Below the pieces are notes generated by a model. The model was not told the origin of the DNA and did not search any database. It saw only the letters and a list, made by a program, of their open reading frames with translations. The translations under genes were made by a program, and so were the position numbers. Source: Haloprofundus salinisoli (lineage in GTDB: Archaea > Halobacteriota > Halobacteria > Halobacteriales > Haloferacaceae). Taken from it: 48,463 nucleotides of DNA. Below are positions 1-6,549 of this stretch, one piece after another (position 1 is the first letter of the stretch; every line of letters begins with the position of its first letter). Location of the stretch: assembly GCF_020097815.1 (NCBI RefSeq), contig NZ_CP083665.1, positions 1-48,463 on the forward strand, in the 5' to 3' direction.

Positions 1-30
1 CAACGAAGTTAACTTAGTGGACTTTTCGCA

Positions 31-50
31 TTCATTATATAAAAATCACA
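31..50. other. AT-rich putative DNA unwinding element
   Basis: This 20-base stretch is almost free of G and C in an otherwise GC-rich sequence. If the replicon is circular, it sits between the box at 48254-48266 and the inverted box at 170-182, which is where a duplex-unwinding element belongs. No experimental evidence is available. Confidence 0.5.
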
Positions 51-162
51 CTATCCTCAGGACAAAAGGTGGTCTCTAGACATGAATTCCTATTGACAGA
101 CACTGGAACAGAACGGTGACATAGCGGCAACAAAACCCGGGTCTCGGAGGCCACCCCCACCT

Positions 163-199
163 TCGAGCCCGTTACATTCGCGGCGGTGGTGTGTGTGTC
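163..199 (-). repeat. Inverted origin recognition box (ORB)
   Basis: Read on the minus strand, 182-170 is CGCGAATGTAACG, identical to the core at 47754-47766. It is preceded by a run of ACACAC and followed about 15 bases later by a G-run, as in the box at 48254-48266. It has the opposite orientation to all boxes at the right end of the window. A binding site for the Orc1/Cdc6 encoded at 46449-47693 is the natural reading. Confidence 0.75.
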
Positions 200-686
200 C
201 GAGCACTCGCGAGATCAAGGGCCAGTCAACGAGAGCTCGCAGATTATCGTTCTCGTCCGTCATTTTCTACCCACGTTTCAACTGGAACCTCCGAGATACT
301 AGGTCGGCTGTCGATGAATACACTCTCCGGTGCTATAGGCAAGTTGTAGAGTTTTGTCGACGACGCATCTCTACAACGCAGAGGCACTACGTTAGTCCGA
401 TCCACAAATTCGTCCTCTACGCTGACTCCCGGTAACGACGGCCATCGTACTATTCCGAGCTCAGTTACTTCGTACAACTCTTCTTATACAGAGTGATATC
501 GACTCCTACGTTCAGTGACCGCTCTGACTACTTTCTGGGTCGAGCCTCGTGAGACACTGGTTGACCGTTCACTGTTCGGTTAGTTCACCTCTTGGCTGAA
601 TCTCTGGCAAGTCGTCTAACGCCCGGTTCTGGCCTTCTTTTGTCGTTCCTCTCAGTTTGTCAATGCTGTCTCTCCTCTCTTCAAAA
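200..686. other. Intergenic stretch with no supported gene
   Basis: Open frames at 193-435 (+), 244-477 (-) and 592-810 (+) lack the acidic composition and the recognisable domains of the genes around them. I see no RNA gene or clear repeat here. It probably forms the spacer between the origin and the parA control region. Confidence 0.5.
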
Positions 687-783
687 ATGCACTACATTTT
701 TCAATTCACTACATTATAATTCCGAACGAAATGCACTGCATTATCAAAATTTGAGATGCACTGCATTATCTAATGTACTGCAC
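687..783 (+). promoter_or_regulatory. Cluster of palindromic parA operator or centromere sites
   Basis: Five copies of an 11-base palindrome-like word with consensus ATGYACTRCAT begin at 687, 704, 731, 756 and 773. The copies at 731-741 and 756-766 are perfect 5-1-5 palindromes (ATGCA-C-TGCAT). They flank an AT-rich stretch at 742-752 that is well placed to be the TATA box of a leaderless parA message starting at 773. The last copy overlaps the parA start codon. Such sites are expected to bind a dimeric regulator, plausibly the protein encoded at 1753-2163, giving autoregulation and possibly a centromere. Confidence 0.65.
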
Positions 784-1603
784 CCGAAACATTATTGCAT
801 CACGATATGAACTGCCGGCACCCGTGCACACGATTGCAATTACGAACCAGAAAGGGGGCGTCGGTAAAACGACGATAACCGCCCATCTCGCGGTCGGGCT
901 GACGCGACGTGATCACCGAGTTCTAGCGGTCGATCTCGACCCACAGGGGTATCTCACCCGTCACTTCGGTCTCAAGGAGAAACTGTACCGAGCGGACACG
1001 GACAACATTGCACTCCATCTCACTGGCAACGCTCGCGGCGATCCGACCGACCTCGTCGTCGAAACCGACGAAGGTGTCGACCTCGTGCCGAGCAACTACG
1101 ACATGCGCGGTGTCGTGGACGCGCTCTCGAACGCGAGAAACAGGGAGCGCCGACTCCAGAACGTCCTTTCGGCGCTTCCAGACGACAGTTACGACTACGT
1201 GCTCGTCGATAGTCCGCCGAATTTAGGTGTCCTCACCGACAACGCGATTCTCGCGTCGCGTCGGCTACTCATACCGATTCAGGCCGAGGACTCGTCGCTC
1301 GATGCGCTGGAGATGGCGCTCGACGAAATCGAGGAGATCGAGGCCGCGTTCGGTATCGATGTCGACGTCCTCGGCATCGCGCCGAACTTGGTCCCCCGAG
1401 ACGGCGTCGCAAAGTCAACGCTCGAAACGATTCGTTCGACGCCCGGGTTAGAAGAACTCGTGCTTCCGTACGAAATCAGAAAGCGCGCCGATATCAAATA
1501 CGCAATGCGGAGGGGAGAGACGCTCTATGCGTACAACGAGGCGTCGGATATGGTCCCGATCTTCGACCGTCTCGCAGCGGACGTCGAACGGGGTATGAAT
1601 TAG
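773..1603 (+). CDS. ParA/Soj-type partition ATPase
   Basis: A 276-residue Walker-type ATPase of the ParA/MinD superfamily, which moves plasmid copies apart by cycling on the nucleoid. The deviant Walker A motif KGGVGKTT is at residues 27-34, and DLDPQG (residues 54-59) and a VDSPP motif follow. The ATG at 773 is supported by an AT-rich TATA-like stretch about 25 bases upstream, as expected for a leaderless message. An in-frame GTG at 824 would remove 17 residues of unusual N-terminus and cannot be excluded. Palindromic sites lie at both ends of the gene, and a small acidic DNA-binding candidate follows, making a two-gene partition cassette next to the origin. The family assignment is firm; the partition role is inferred from context. 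Confidence 0.93.
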   Translation: MYCTRNIIASRYELPAPVHTIAITNQKGGVGKTTITAHLAVGLTRRDHRVLAVDLDPQGYLTRHFGLKEKLYRADTDNIALHLTGNARGDPTDLVVETDEGVDLVPSNYDMRGVVDALSNARNRERRLQNVLSALPDDSYDYVLVDSPPNLGVLTDNAILASRRLLIPIQAEDSSLDALEMALDEIEEIEAAFGIDVDVLGIAPNLVPRDGVAKSTLETIRSTPGLEELVLPYEIRKRADIKYAMRRGETLYAYNEASDMVPIFDRLAADVERGMN

Positions 1604-1606
1604 ATA

Positions 1607-1617
1607 ATGTACTACAT
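1607..1617. promoter_or_regulatory. Perfect palindromic site downstream of parA
   Basis: ATGTACTACAT is a perfect 5-1-5 palindrome and matches the five sites upstream of parA. It begins four bases after the parA stop codon and directly precedes a set of 24-base direct repeats. Its presence on both sides of parA argues for a role beyond simple promoter repression, for example as part of a centromere. Confidence 0.6.
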
Positions 1618-1624
1618 CACCTTG

Positions 1625-1688
1625 ACTACGATTCCGACCATCATCCAGACCATGATTCCGAACATCGTCCAGACTATGATTCCGAAAC
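1625..1688 (+). repeat. Tandem 24-base direct repeats between parA and its partner
   Basis: Two and two-thirds copies of a 24-base unit start at 1625, 1649 and 1673. Each contains the word GATTCCGA, and the first two share a CATC(A/G)TCCAG ending. They fill much of the gap between parA and the next gene. Iterated short repeats beside a parA gene are typical of partition centromeres, which is my inference here. Confidence 0.6.
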
Positions 1689-1752
1689 ACAGAGGCAGAC
1701 GTACGGGGCAAGCGCGACTGTGCTCTCGATTCGCTAGTTTGAGGTTCCTTCC

Positions 1753-2163
1753 ATGACGGCGGAAGACGACGACCTACAGCGTTCAACTCGCCGACTCGGG
1801 GATCGGTTCGGCGCGGCGACGGACACGAGCGATCGGTCTCGGCGCTCCGTTGAGGAAACCGACGAAGAGTCGGCGGCCGACTCCGGAGCCGAATCGGCAT
1901 CATCCGCCGAGTCGGACCCGAGAGACGAGACTGACTCTGAATCAGAAACTGACAAAGAGCCCGAGTGGGTACCGACGACGCTGTATCTCCCCGAAGAGAC
2001 CCGGCGCGAGTTTCGTCGGTTCCTGAAGCGACTCACGCTCGACTACCCCGAAATCGAGAGCGCGAAGAAACGCGAGCTACACACCGCGCTAGTGCAGATC
2101 GGCATGGAGCAGTCGGGGGCAGTCGCCGAGCGAACGGACGAGCTATCGAGCGACGATAACTGA
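1753..2163 (+). CDS. Small acidic protein, putative ribbon-helix-helix partner of ParA
   Basis: A 136-residue protein with two parts. Residues 1-70 are a disordered, Ser/Asp/Glu-rich segment. Residues from about 72 on contain a strand followed by two helices (TTLYLPEETRREFRRFL), resembling a ribbon-helix-helix DNA-binding domain. It follows parA in the same orientation after a 149-base gap filled with repeats. In ParA cassettes this position is usually taken by the centromere-binding protein, which bridges DNA and ParA and often represses the operon. I do not recognise a specific family, so the DNA-binding role is inferred from fold-like sequence and context. Confidence 0.7.
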   Translation: MTAEDDDLQRSTRRLGDRFGAATDTSDRSRRSVEETDEESAADSGAESASSAESDPRDETDSESETDKEPEWVPTTLYLPEETRREFRRFLKRLTLDYPEIESAKKRELHTALVQIGMEQSGAVAERTDELSSDDN

Positions 2164-2601
2164 GACACCGCGACCGATTTCTGTTCGTCGCTGCGAGTCG
2201 ACCGACGAGCTGTGCCCCTTAGAGGGGAAAATCACCGAGGAAAGTTCGATGAGAGAAGCTTCGACGGGATAACCTCCGGTCGAAGGTGCAATTTCGTCAA
2301 AAGGGTGCAGACCGACGCATTCGTTTCGGCTCCACGGCCAGTAGCCGAGCGAGCGTAGATGGCCTGCGAACCGACATCCGGGCAAGTGCCGGCTCAGCGC
2401 CGAGGGAAGTCCACGTGCGCCATTGCATTCATAAAGAGCTACCCCCTTCGTTATATGCTAGTTACCGGGCTGAAATCTTGGCCTAATTAGAGGGCGGAGC
2501 TGTATTTCCTTCTCTCTGAGCGAAATCGGATGACAGCTCGCGGCCGCCCCGGTGAAAACTCGGTCTGCGCTCCGGCTATCCCGACTGGACCGTCCTGTCC
2601 G
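2164..2601. other. Intergenic region, nothing convincing
   Basis: Between the partition cassette and the convergent tfb gene I see no protein-like open frame. A 5-base hairpin with a 3-base loop at 2215-2227 is too weak to call. An AT-rich spot near 2427-2435 could be a promoter, but it serves no evident gene. Confidence 0.4.
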
Positions 2602-3525
2602 TTACGTGACGACCTCGAGCTGTTCGCGGTAGCGATTTCGGATCGTGACGTCCGTCACCTGTGCTACCTCCGCGACTTCACGCTGCGTCAGGTTCGTATC
2701 GGTGAGTACGGCGGCGGCGTAGATCGCCGCTGCGGCGTATCCCGGCGGCGACTTCCCGGAGTGAAGTCCCGTCGCAGTCGTTTTCTCCAGAATCTCGCGC
2801 GCCTGTGCCTGCACTTCGTGGCTGACGCCGAGCTTCGAGCAGAAGCGCGGAAGGTACTGCGCGGGGTCGGTCGGCTCTAACTGGAGGTCGAGTTCGTCCG
2901 CGATGTACCGGTACGACCGGCCAATCTCGCGCTGTTCGACGCGCGAGACGCTGGACACTTCCTCCAAACTTCTGGGGACGTTGCCCTGACGGCACGCTGC
3001 GTACAGCGCGCTCGTCGAGATCCCCTCGATGGAGCGCCCCCGAATCAGATCCTTGTTGAGTGCCTGGCGGTAGATGACCGCCGCCACCTCTCGGACGGAG
3101 TCGGGTATCCCCAGCGCGCTCGACATTCGGTCGATTTCGCTCAGCGCGTACTGCAGGTTCCGCTCGTCCGCGTTCCGCGTTCGAATCCGCTCCTGCCACG
3201 TGCGCATGCGCGACAGCTGTCGTCTTTTTTCGGAGTCGATCATTCGACCGTGCGCGTCGCGGTTGCCCGCGCCGATCTCGGTCGTCAACCCCTTGTCGTG
3301 TATCATCTGCGTTATCGGCGCTCCGACACGCGAGCGACTGTCTCGCTCCTGTTTGTTGAATGCACGCCACTCTGCCCCTCGGTCGATAGCAGTCTCCTCT
3401 GCTACGAGACCGCACGAGTCACAGACGAGCTCCCCTCGCTCCGTGTCGGTGACGAGCGGCCCTCCGCAGTCCGGGCACTCGTCCCCTCTGTCTCCCGTGC
3501 GCTGCTCGACGGTCCGCGTCATCAA
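2602..3525 (-). CDS. tfb: Transcription initiation factor TFB
   Basis: A 307-residue archaeal TFIIB homologue, which binds the BRE/TATA complex and recruits RNA polymerase. The N-terminal zinc ribbon has Cys at 17, 20, 35 and 38 (CPDCGG, CDSCG). A B-finger-like segment (about residues 50-75) follows, then two cyclin folds (about 110-200 and 205-300). The C-terminal helix-turn-helix (LTQREVAEVAQVTDVTIRNRY), which reads the BRE, is intact. A second Met at residue 2 makes the exact start uncertain by one codon. Haloarchaea carry several TFBs with partly different promoter choice, so a plasmid-borne copy may serve the promoter element repeated in this window. That link is a hypothesis. Confidence 0.96.
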   Translation of the reverse strand: MMTRTVEQRTGDRGDECPDCGGPLVTDTERGELVCDSCGLVAEETAIDRGAEWRAFNKQERDSRSRVGAPITQMIHDKGLTTEIGAGNRDAHGRMIDSEKRRQLSRMRTWQERIRTRNADERNLQYALSEIDRMSSALGIPDSVREVAAVIYRQALNKDLIRGRSIEGISTSALYAACRQGNVPRSLEEVSSVSRVEQREIGRSYRYIADELDLQLEPTDPAQYLPRFCSKLGVSHEVQAQAREILEKTTATGLHSGKSPPGYAAAAIYAAAVLTDTNLTQREVAEVAQVTDVTIRNRYREQLEVVT

Positions 3526-3614
3526 ATAGCAGGTCAGCCGGATTGCACGTAAGAGCAGGAGTCGGTTTCACGCGAAACGAAAGCTTACGGTGTTGAACGT
3601 TGTGAAATGAGCGC

Positions 3615-4958
3615 TCAGTCGGAGAGATCAATGCTCGGGGCTTTTTCTCTCACGCCGTCGACGATCTCGCTCACTTCGGCGAGTATGGCGTCGGCTTCCT
3701 CGTCGGTTCGGGCTTCCGCGGTGAGCCGAATGATCGGTTCGGTACCGCTCGCACGGACGAGGAACCAGCCGTCGTCGCGCTCGACGCGAACGCCGTCGGT
3801 CGTGTCGACGGCAGCGTACTGGGCCGTGAGTCGTTCTTGAACGGTTTCGATCGTGGACAACTCGTCGGTCACTCGAATCGACTTCCGGCGGATCGGATAC
3901 TGTTCTACTTCAGACACGAGCGTCGATAGCGGCCCCCGTCTGCTCACGAGCGACGCTAGCTGACAGGCGGCGAACGGACCGTCCGGGCAGAGCGTCTCGT
4001 CGGGCCATATCCACGCCCCGCTCGGTTCGCCACCGAACACAACGTCTGGTTTTGCGGCTTCGGCAGCGACGTATACGTCGCCTACTTTCGTTCGGACGAC
4101 GGATCCGCCGGCGTCGGCGACCACGTCGTCGACGAGGAGGCTGGTGTCGACGGGGACGGCGACCTGCTTGCCGGGCTTGACCGCCTCGCGCGCGAACAAC
4201 GCTAACAACACGTCTCCGGAGACGAACTCACCGGTCTCGGTGACGGCCATCATCCGATCGGCGTCGCCGTCGTGGGCGATTCCGAGCTCGGCGTCCGTCG
4301 CGGCGACGAACTCACAGAGGGACGTACAGTTCTCCGCGGTCGGTTCACTCGGACGGCCCGGGAACCGGCCATCCGGTTGGGCGTTGAGCGTCTCGACCGA
4401 GCAGCCGAGTCGTTCGAGCGCTTCGGCGACGACACCGCCGGCCCCGTTTCCGACGTCGACGGCGACGGTCAACCCTCGAATCGGGTCGAGCGCCGCCTCG
4501 ATTCGGTCGACGTGCGTCTCTATCGCTTGGTTCCACGACCACTCCTTGCCGTGTTCGTTCCAGTCGGCGAACTCGAACGCCTCGCTGTTGATCCGTCGAG
4601 TGATCTCCCGGCGTTTCGGTCGGTCGAACGCCTGCCCGCTCGGTGTCCAGAGTTTGAAACCGTTGTCGGTCGGCGGGTTGTGAGACGCCGTGACGACGAC
4701 ACCCGCGTCCGCGTCCAGCCAGCCGACGCTCCGTGCGACCGTCGGTGTCGCTGCGACGCCGACGCGGACGACGTCTGCGCCACACTCACGTGCGCCGGCG
4801 CTCACCGCGTCGGCGAGAGCGGACCCACTCTCCCGGGGATCCCGTCCGACGACTATCGTTTGTGCACCCTGAGAGGCGAGGGCTCGACCGACGTCGAGAG
4901 CGAGGTCCGCCGTCACGACTCTCCCGACGGGGCCACGTATTCCACTGGTCCCGAACAT
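3615..4958 (-). CDS. glmM: Phosphoglucosamine mutase (GlmM-like phosphohexomutase)
   Basis: A 447-residue alpha-D-phosphohexomutase. The phosphoserine loop TASHNP places the catalytic Ser at 92, the metal loop DGDADR has Asp at 230, 232 and 234, the sugar-binding loop GEPSG is at 310-314, and the phosphate-binding loop RASGTEP is at 402-408. All four domains are complete. The family also includes phosphomannomutases and phosphoglucomutases. I prefer glucosamine-6-phosphate to glucosamine-1-phosphate because glmS lies 1.6 kb away and a UDP-GlcNAc-consuming operon lies on the same replicon. It is transcribed away from the wHTH gene at 5612 across a 650-base gap. Confidence 0.88.
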   Translation of the reverse strand: MFGTSGIRGPVGRVVTADLALDVGRALASQGAQTIVVGRDPRESGSALADAVSAGARECGADVVRVGVAATPTVARSVGWLDADAGVVVTASHNPPTDNGFKLWTPSGQAFDRPKRREITRRINSEAFEFADWNEHGKEWSWNQAIETHVDRIEAALDPIRGLTVAVDVGNGAGGVVAEALERLGCSVETLNAQPDGRFPGRPSEPTAENCTSLCEFVAATDAELGIAHDGDADRMMAVTETGEFVSGDVLLALFAREAVKPGKQVAVPVDTSLLVDDVVADAGGSVVRTKVGDVYVAAEAAKPDVVFGGEPSGAWIWPDETLCPDGPFAACQLASLVSRRGPLSTLVSEVEQYPIRRKSIRVTDELSTIETVQERLTAQYAAVDTTDGVRVERDDGWFLVRASGTEPIIRLTAEARTDEEADAILAEVSEIVDGVREKAPSIDLSD

Positions 4959-5611
4959 TACACGTTGAAGGCTCTGGAGACAGCATTAGTATACGTTTCC
5001 TAACGATCTCCCCCGAAACTGACGACTTCTTCGCCGTACGAAATTCGCGGAGGAAAACCCTCCGACGGGAGTGCTTGGTTAACGTCACTTTGTTCGTAAA
5101 CACGACTCCGTTCCCCGACCGTACGTTCTGCATCACACCTGCTGCGCACGCGAGGCTACATCGCTCCGAGTTCCGTCCCATCGGACGTGGTGCTGCGATT
5201 CGATTCGACGAGTCGTTCCGGAATCGTGAGGGACAAAACTGGTGATAAACGCCGCGAAATAGCCTTCGAGTCGGATTTCAGAGGTAGCTCGCGGGCGGAC
5301 AATGTCGCCTTACGAAAAGCACCGATGTCGTAGGCTCTCACTGTATTTCGATGTCTCGCGGTTATGCTCGGACGGACTCATGGTATGCACCGACAAACGT
5401 TAGTTTCAACTGATGAAAATTCGGGGTGGGGTTTTCTCGCCCTGTGAAATGGATGGGGGCGCTTATCATGTGATAAGTAGTGATTGATAACTGGTGTGTC
5501 AACCATGCAAGTACGGATGCGGTCTATAGAGCGGCGTCTCCACTCGACGAATAACTACCACGACGATACGAACTCGACCAGCAGCGACAGCAACGGAAGC
5601 GTGTTCTACAA
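4959..5611. other. Long divergent intergenic region between glmM and a regulator gene
   Basis: This region separates two divergent genes. Overlapping frames at 4733-5245 (+), 4786-5181 (-) and 5156-5341 (-) are Arg-rich shadow frames without domains. A TATA-like sequence around 4985-4995 may drive glmM. The perfect inverted repeat at 5462-5477 is the only clear element. The length invites a check for a small RNA or an extended control region. Confidence 0.45.
5462..5477. promoter_or_regulatory. Perfect 7-base inverted repeat, possible operator
   Basis: CTTATCA and TGATAAG are separated by two bases, 134 bases before the start of the wHTH gene at 5612. The symmetry suits a dimeric regulator, and autoregulation by the adjacent gene is possible. 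No second copy was noticed elsewhere in the window. Confidence 0.45.
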
Positions 5612-6196
5612 ATGAGCGTCGCAGAAAGTAAGTTCGACCAACTCCAGGAGTCCCAACAGGACGACGACCAACAGCTCTCGCTCGACGTCATCTTCGAGCT
5701 ACTGAAGAACCGTCGTCGCCGGGACATTTTCCGATATCTCATGGAAGTCGAGCGGACGGTTACGCTCTCGGAACTCGCCGAACAGGTCGCCGCCTGGGAG
5801 AACGATATCGAAGTCCAGGAACTCAACTCCGACCAGCGAAAGCGTGTCTACGTCGCGCTCTACCAGACCCACCTTCCGAAGATGGACAAGGCGGGTATCA
5901 TCGAGTACGAACAGGACCGCGGCAACATCACGCTCTCGGAGAACGCCGACCTGCTCGGTATGTATCTGAACAACGACACCGAGATCGAAACCGAATGGGA
6001 GAAACGGTACCTCGGTCTCAGTCTCATCGGCGGATCGTTCGCTATCCTGTTTCAGCTAGCTGCCGTCGGCCAACTGCTACAAGTCCTCGTCACCATCGCG
6101 TTCGTCGCGTCGGTCCTCGGCGTTTCGCTGGTCCACGCGCGCGATGTCCGTGAGACCCGCCGCGTCGCGGCCGAGAAGTTCTCTCGAATCAAGTAG
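5612..6196 (+). CDS. Membrane-anchored winged-helix regulator, DUF7344 type (paralogue 1)
   Basis: A 194-residue protein with a winged-helix domain at about residues 20-105 and two hydrophobic segments near the C-terminus (about 132-172). The conserved core RVYVALYQTHLPKMDKAGII is shared with three other genes here (33005, 39080, 45868), so these are paralogues. From memory I match the N-terminal part to the haloarchaeal DUF7344 family. A DNA-binding domain tethered to the membrane suggests a regulator that reads a membrane or envelope state. It stands alone between glmM and glmS. Its targets are unknown. Confidence 0.85.
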   Translation: MSVAESKFDQLQESQQDDDQQLSLDVIFELLKNRRRRDIFRYLMEVERTVTLSELAEQVAAWENDIEVQELNSDQRKRVYVALYQTHLPKMDKAGIIEYEQDRGNITLSENADLLGMYLNNDTEIETEWEKRYLGLSLIGGSFAILFQLAAVGQLLQVLVTIAFVASVLGVSLVHARDVRETRRVAAEKFSRIK

Positions 6197-6400
6197 CCAC
6201 TCGCTATCGACGGCTCGGCCCTCGATTTTTCGCAGTCATAGCCCGGGTAGTAGCCGCCTTTTAGTGTTCTCTCCCGGCCGTTCCATCGGACACCTCGCTC
6301 CGCCCCGCTATCCCATATCCGCACGCAAAACCGGTCAATACGGCAATCTAGACGGTTTACTCGCTTGATTAGGGCAGGGTTGCCCGCCGTCAATTAGCGT

Positions 6401-6409
6401 ATAACAATG
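6401..6409 (+). promoter_or_regulatory. Weak copy of the cluster promoter element before glmS
   Basis: ATAACAATG differs from the ATAACAAAG element in its last two bases. It lies 61 bases before a 25-codon open frame and 140 bases before glmS. Its role as the glmS promoter is tentative. Confidence 0.35.
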
Positions 6410-6470
6410 ATTGTACCACGTATAGGCTTGTTCGTTCACTCGACCCTCAAGTCGCAGAACGAAATTACCC

Positions 6471-6548
6471 ATGACACAGGAACAACAGACTCCGACGTAT
6501 CCCGTCGAACGAGCGCCTGCTCCCAGTCGACACGGAGGAGGCGGCTAA
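6471..6548 (+). CDS. Possible 25-codon leader peptide ahead of glmS
   Basis: An ATG at 6471 opens a 25-codon frame, beginning MTQEQQTPTYPVERAP and ending in four glycines. Its TAA ends at 6548, one base before the glmS ATG at 6550. That spacing would allow translational coupling of glmS to the leader. No similarity is recognised, and it could equally be the degraded end of a lost gene or a chance frame in the untranslated leader. Confidence 0.3.
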   Translation: MTQEQQTPTYPVERAPAPSRHGGGG

Positions 6549-6549
6549 C

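Larger units (their letters stand above)
1..199. other. Left half of a probable replication origin
   Basis: No convincing gene lies here. Positions 31-50 form an AT-rich stretch that could be the unwinding element, and 170-182 carries an inverted copy of the Orc box found at the right end of the window. Together with the direct boxes at 47754-48266 this gives the usual haloarchaeal origin plan, inverted boxes around an AT-rich element beside an orc gene, but only if the two window ends are joined. Circularity is an inference. Confidence 0.7.

Noticed and set aside
193..435. Open frames near the left end (193-435 +, 244-477 -, 592-810 +)
   Set aside because: They overlap the origin box or the parA control sites, lack acidic haloarchaeal composition and show no domain.
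2215..2227. Short hairpin CCCCT-TAG-AGGGG as a terminator
   Set aside because: The stem is only five base pairs and is followed by A residues, not the T-run expected of an archaeal terminator.
3615..4958. Phosphomannomutase or phosphoglucomutase in place of GlmM
   Set aside because: Not excluded by motifs alone, but the nearby glmS and the UDP-GlcNAc-dependent operon favour the glucosamine mutase.
4733..5341. Frames on both strands in the glmM-regulator gap
   Set aside because: They are Arg/Ser-rich in the manner of shadow frames in GC-rich DNA, partly overlap glmM, and contain no recognisable motif.
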